Shown: piece after piece, positions 60,655 to 64,000 of the stretch
Layout: each line of letters opens with the position of its first letter
Position numbering within the stretch: position 1 is the first letter of the stretch
From: Misgurnus anguillicaudatus
Taxonomy: Eukaryota; Chordata; Actinopteri; Cypriniformes; Cobitidae
Direction of reading: 5' to 3'
DNA length: 64,000 nt
Assembly: GCF_027580225.2 (NCBI RefSeq)
Contig: NC_073352.2
Coordinates: forward strand, 28,948,001 to 29,012,000
Position numbers and translations under genes: made by a program
Notes under the pieces: generated by a model
What the model saw: the letters and a program-made list of their open reading frames with translations, nothing else
Told to the model about the DNA's origin: nothing
The model's database searches: none

Positions 60655-61186
60655 CCTACTGATAGTTGCTGCCCTGGGAAAAAAGTCAAACCATCAGAAA
60701 GACGTGATTATTATGAATTTCCGTAAGTGACATTTTAAAAAGGCAGTAAAAAACATCATCATATTGTTCACTGAAATAAAACATTAACATCTACATATTG
60801 CACCACTGTAGTAGCCAGCAAATAAAAATATTATTTATTCAAAGCAGCAGTTTGACTTAAAATCAGTAACACTGTTAACACCAGGCCACAGAAAATGTTT
60901 CAATGCAGAATGCAATTTACTTTTGCTTTTTTAATTTACTGTCATTTTGGTAAAGCATTAAAACTACCACATCCATAATATCAGATAAAAACTATTTAAA
61001 ATAAAAGCTCTTGCAACTATTCTTATGGTATAAAGCAAAATCATTCACCATCAGAGAGTGACTACATTACACACATCAGATTTAAATCAAGTAAAACCTC
61101 TCACATGGATTCCTCGATTGGGATTCCAGTTAAAAATAACTGCAGGCTTTTTTTCTTAAAGCGATACTGTACTCAACCAAGATAAT

Positions 61187-61400
61187 GGGCTTGTTTCCCA
61201 GACAGGTCTTATCTCAGTCCAAGACTATATATATATAGCAACCCAATATCACGCAAATACGTGACTATTTCATATATATATATATATAGTCCCAAGATGC
61301 ATCAGTATTGTTTTTTGTAAGGTTTGTTTGTAGAAACTTCTTAAATGTCCTAATAAGGCCTTGTTCTGGATTCATCTAAACCCTGTCCAGGAAACTGCCC
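61187..61400. mobile_element. MITE with a TA-rich internal stem
   Basis: Ends GGGCTTGTTTCCCAGACAGG and its worn inverse CCTGTCCAGGAAACTGCCC. Inside, GACTATATATATATA (61223) and TATATATATATAGTC (61277) form a second inverted pair around CACGCAAATACGTGAC. Confidence 0.6.
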
Positions 61401-61711
61401 CTTAGGGAAACAAATCACTTAAAAAACAGAACTGGCAAACACATCCTAAAAAATATTGTTTTTGGCTTTATCAGTTTTAGTGGAGGCTGAAAAATTTCTT
61501 ACACTGAGTTTTTTTTGGCCTTGGCTGACCTATCTGTTTGTCTCGATTATTGAAACAGCACTGAGTTGTGTTGTTTTCTGTAAGTCAAAAATGAGGAACT
61601 GATTAATAAAAAAAATACTTATTTATCTCAAAGGATTAGTTTAGGGAAAATAGTCACTCATCATTTTACATTCACTATGATATTACTTTTTTACAGCCTC
61701 TACTAAACCCT

Positions 61712-61950
61712 TGCCCCAGATTCACAGACAAGGCTTAAGGCTAGTCCTAGACTAAGACACATGTTGGAGGTGTCTCAGCAGAAAATAACTATCACTGACA
61801 GATCTTAAAATATGCTACTGACATTGATTTGTTTTAAGATTCACACCAGTAACATCTTTTCTTAGGCAGGTTTATAAAATGCTTAAACATCTTAATTTAA
61901 CTAAGGCCTAGTCCTGGCTTTAGCTAAACCTTGTCTGTGAAACCAGGCCA
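61712..61950. mobile_element. MITE related to the preceding one
   Basis: Left arm TTCACAGACAAGGCTTAAGG and right arm TTAGCTAAACCTTGTCTGTG are inverted copies, extended by ...GGCTAGTCCTAG and CTAGTCCTGGCT. No coding capacity. Confidence 0.7.
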
Positions 61951-62500
61951 TTATGTGATAATCAATGTAAATCATATTAACAAATCCTTTCCAACTCTAT
62001 TCTCGTTCTATGCTAGATCCGGGCTTATATTAAAACCTGATTCTTTACAAAATTAAAGAAATACTGACACAGACATAATACAACACTACAGACAAGAGCA
62101 GAGTTTATACAAGAGACTGACTGCTGTGATCTACTATATGTATATACATATAAATACTGGATAATACTTGCGTTGTTTTAAAGTCTTCATGAAATCAAAG
62201 AAAACACACGTAAGAAATGCTTTAAACATCTGGTATAGGAAAAAAGCTTTCAAAGCCCAAATTGTCCATTCTGTGCTTGTTCATTTCACTTAATGTCCTT
62301 TTAACTCAACTCCAGTTCAATGTTTAACGTCTCTTTTAGTGTCACTGAATGTGAAGACGATTTCAAGATCATGCACACACAAGCATGTATTATGCAAAAA
62401 GTTTACATTTTGGGTATGGGTTTATTTATAGTAATTATAATTTTCCATGGTATATTCTGTATTTAACCATTTTTGTGTGTGAATGTGTGCTTGCTTACAG

Positions 62501-62531
62501 GCCCAGTCCAAATCCAATCTCGACCGGGCAG
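62501..62531 (+). other. Possible 31-bp microexon
   Basis: Preceded by a T-rich tract and TTGCTTACAG, and followed by GGCAG|GTAAAG, so both splice signals look good on the plus strand. No protein is recognised in any frame. With the X-box patch at 59.1 kb it could belong to an unseen plus-strand transcript; chance is also plausible. Confidence 0.25.
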
Positions 62532-62894
62532 GTAAAGATGATCTTTTATCTTTATGTCATTCTTCTGGCCGTGAGATTAATGAGGAAGAGAATTCAAGGT
62601 GAAGACAATTCTTCCAAACATTGATGTGAAAATGCAGGCGTCATCTTGGGTCCGTTTCATCTCTGTAGGATGGAGCAGGTAGGCAGGTCGATAAGATGTT
62701 GGCGGGTTCTCAGGTGGAACTGCTACTGGTGGTAGTAGAAGCCTGTCAATGAGAATTGAGACAATGAGACACTGACACAACATTTTTTCTCTTGTAATAG
62801 GCCAGAAGAATCTGAACACGTCTCATGCAACCAAGGCCTGTCACTCAAATAAAAGGCTTCAGGCAAATAGAAGGTGAGACATCAGTTTGATTGA

Positions 62895-62904
62895 CAGGTG
62901 GCAG
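62895..62904 (+). promoter_or_regulatory. Partial CTCF-like core in a GC-richer patch
   Basis: CAGGTGGCAG fits the last ten core positions of the CTCF motif but the first four do not match. A GC box GGGCGGGG follows at about 62941. Confidence 0.3.
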
Positions 62905-63610
62905 GGGGTGGGTTGATCAATGACAACCATGCTCAGATATTGGGCGGGGTAACATGATGAAAGTGCAACAAGTAATGAAAGTGCAATAAAGTTTTAAGTT
63001 GTTTGCCATTACTGCAATCATTTGAAAGGACGAATTATACGTGATGTGAACTGGAAACCCATCCGTCAATTAACCAACTATTCAAACACACAAACTCAGA
63101 CAAGTAGACAGACTGTCAAACAAACAGGCTGAGGAGATAAACAGTCAGTACATCTATCATCAGAGCCCACATCATGCAAGAGTCAATTTTTGTAAATTTT
63201 TAATTAAATGGTTCACCAATTTCCTCACCCTCAAGCATTTTTAGATCAGACTTTCTTTTGATTATAAAACACAAACGGAAATGCTTGGCAGAATCTTTTC
63301 CAAAGCATAAATGTAAATGAATGCTATTGAGATTTCAACATTACAGCACAATGGTGGTATTATCAGTAATATGACAGTACTACAGATTTCTAAAATCATG
63401 TTACGGCTTTAACTAAGGAACAAACTCAAATTTATTTCACAAAACTCCCCACCACCACAGACCTAAAATCTTATTTGCTCAAAATTAAAGCAAATGCGAA
63501 ACTATTCAGAGCTGTGGTGTTGAAGATGATAAGATGATAAGATTTTAGATATAGTACTAAGATTAAATGTTTTACTTACTCTCACTTAAACTTACGATAG
63601 TAATATTCAT

Positions 63611-64000
63611 ACACTCTCAGAAATAAAGGTATAAAACTGTATCTTTTCTGTCACTGGGGCTGTACCGTTTCAAAAAGTACAGCTTTGCACCTAAGGATTT
63701 CATTTTAGTACCTCAGAGGTACATACTGGGACCAAAGAGAGCTTATTAGTACCTCAAAAATACATTTTATATCTCAAAGGTACATATTAGTACGAAATCT
63801 TTACATATCTGTACCTAATGGTCCATACAATTACCTTTTTAAAGGGTGCTGCTCCACTGACAGCTAAGGTACATATTTTGACTTTTTTCTAACAATGTAG
63901 GTCCTTAAGGTACGGTAGTCTACCCAAAATTATATTCTGTTTTGTATTCCTGTAAAGGTACCAAACGGAAACTTACGGTACAGCCCCAGTGACAGAAAAG
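63611..64000. mobile_element. Palindromic MITE running off the window
   Basis: TTTTCTGTCACTGGGGCTGT near 63643 has its inverse ACAGCCCCAGTGACAGAAAA at 63980-63999, and GTACCT/AGGTAC repeats fill the interior. The right terminus lies outside the window. Confidence 0.75.

Larger units (their letters stand above)
56194..64000. other. 5' flank of the variable array
   Basis: No recognisable coding gene on either strand in 7.8 kb. Holds the V1 promoter, a segmental repeat, several MITEs, the strong CTCF-like site, X-boxes, an orphan promoter element and a possible microexon. Stretches at 59.6-60.6 kb, 60.7-61.1 kb and 62.0-62.4 kb show nothing further that I can name. Confidence 0.6.

Noticed and set aside
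62766..62782. GACACTGACACAAC as another exon-promoter element
   Set aside because: Only the CACTGACAC part matches; the CC and the flank needed for the CTCF-like core are missing.

Overview
The window looks like teleost genomic DNA, most likely from a cyprinid (zebrafish-like) fish. It holds AT-rich spacers, fish-type tRNA-derived SINEs and hAT/MITE DNA transposons around a run of clustered protocadherin variable exons. Everything clearly protein-coding is on the minus strand. There are sixteen large intron-less exons, each about 2.35 kb and 778-788 codons. Each encodes a signal peptide, six cadherin repeats (EC1-EC6), one membrane span and a 70-residue cytoplasmic stub (69 in one exon), and each ends in a splice donor at the same codon (GAG|GTAA). 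I number them in transcription order: V1 (53833-56193, 5'-most) to V16 (10-2364). The shared constant exons, which would carry the common cytoplasmic tail, lie beyond position 1. The cytoplasmic stub resembles zebrafish pcdh2 alpha-type (pcdh2ab) proteins more than gamma types; this is from memory, and the subcluster call is less sure than the family call.

Layout from right to left: 56.2-64 kb is a gene-poor 5' flank with MITEs, a duplicated segment, a strong CTCF-like site, two X-box (RFX) motifs and a possible microexon. V1-V10 (24.4-56.2 kb) form group C, with N-termini of the MEAGGQRR type and diverse EC1-EC5. V11-V14 (10.6-23.4 kb) form group B (MGQRRPHH), four close tandem copies. V15-V16 (1-8.2 kb) form group A (MEQRARSH), a very recent duplicate pair. 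EC6, the membrane span and the stub are almost identical in all sixteen, as expected of gene conversion, while EC1-EC5 (homophilic recognition) differ.

Each exon has its own promoter. A CTCF-like conserved sequence element with core GGTGTCAGTG lies 204-250 bp upstream of every ATG, 16 of 16, always in the same orientation. Beyond it, 384-634 bp upstream, most exons carry a REST/NRSF element (RE1). Six are of the canonical 21-bp form (V8, V9, V11-V14). Four are of an expanded form with an 8-nt gap between half-sites (V1, V3, V5, V7). V4 and V6 show none, V10 and V2 only half or weak sites, and V15/V16 a decayed-looking one. This promoter-by-promoter array of two RE1 architectures is the most striking signal in the window: it would let REST gate individual isoforms, in addition to CTCF-dependent stochastic promoter choice.
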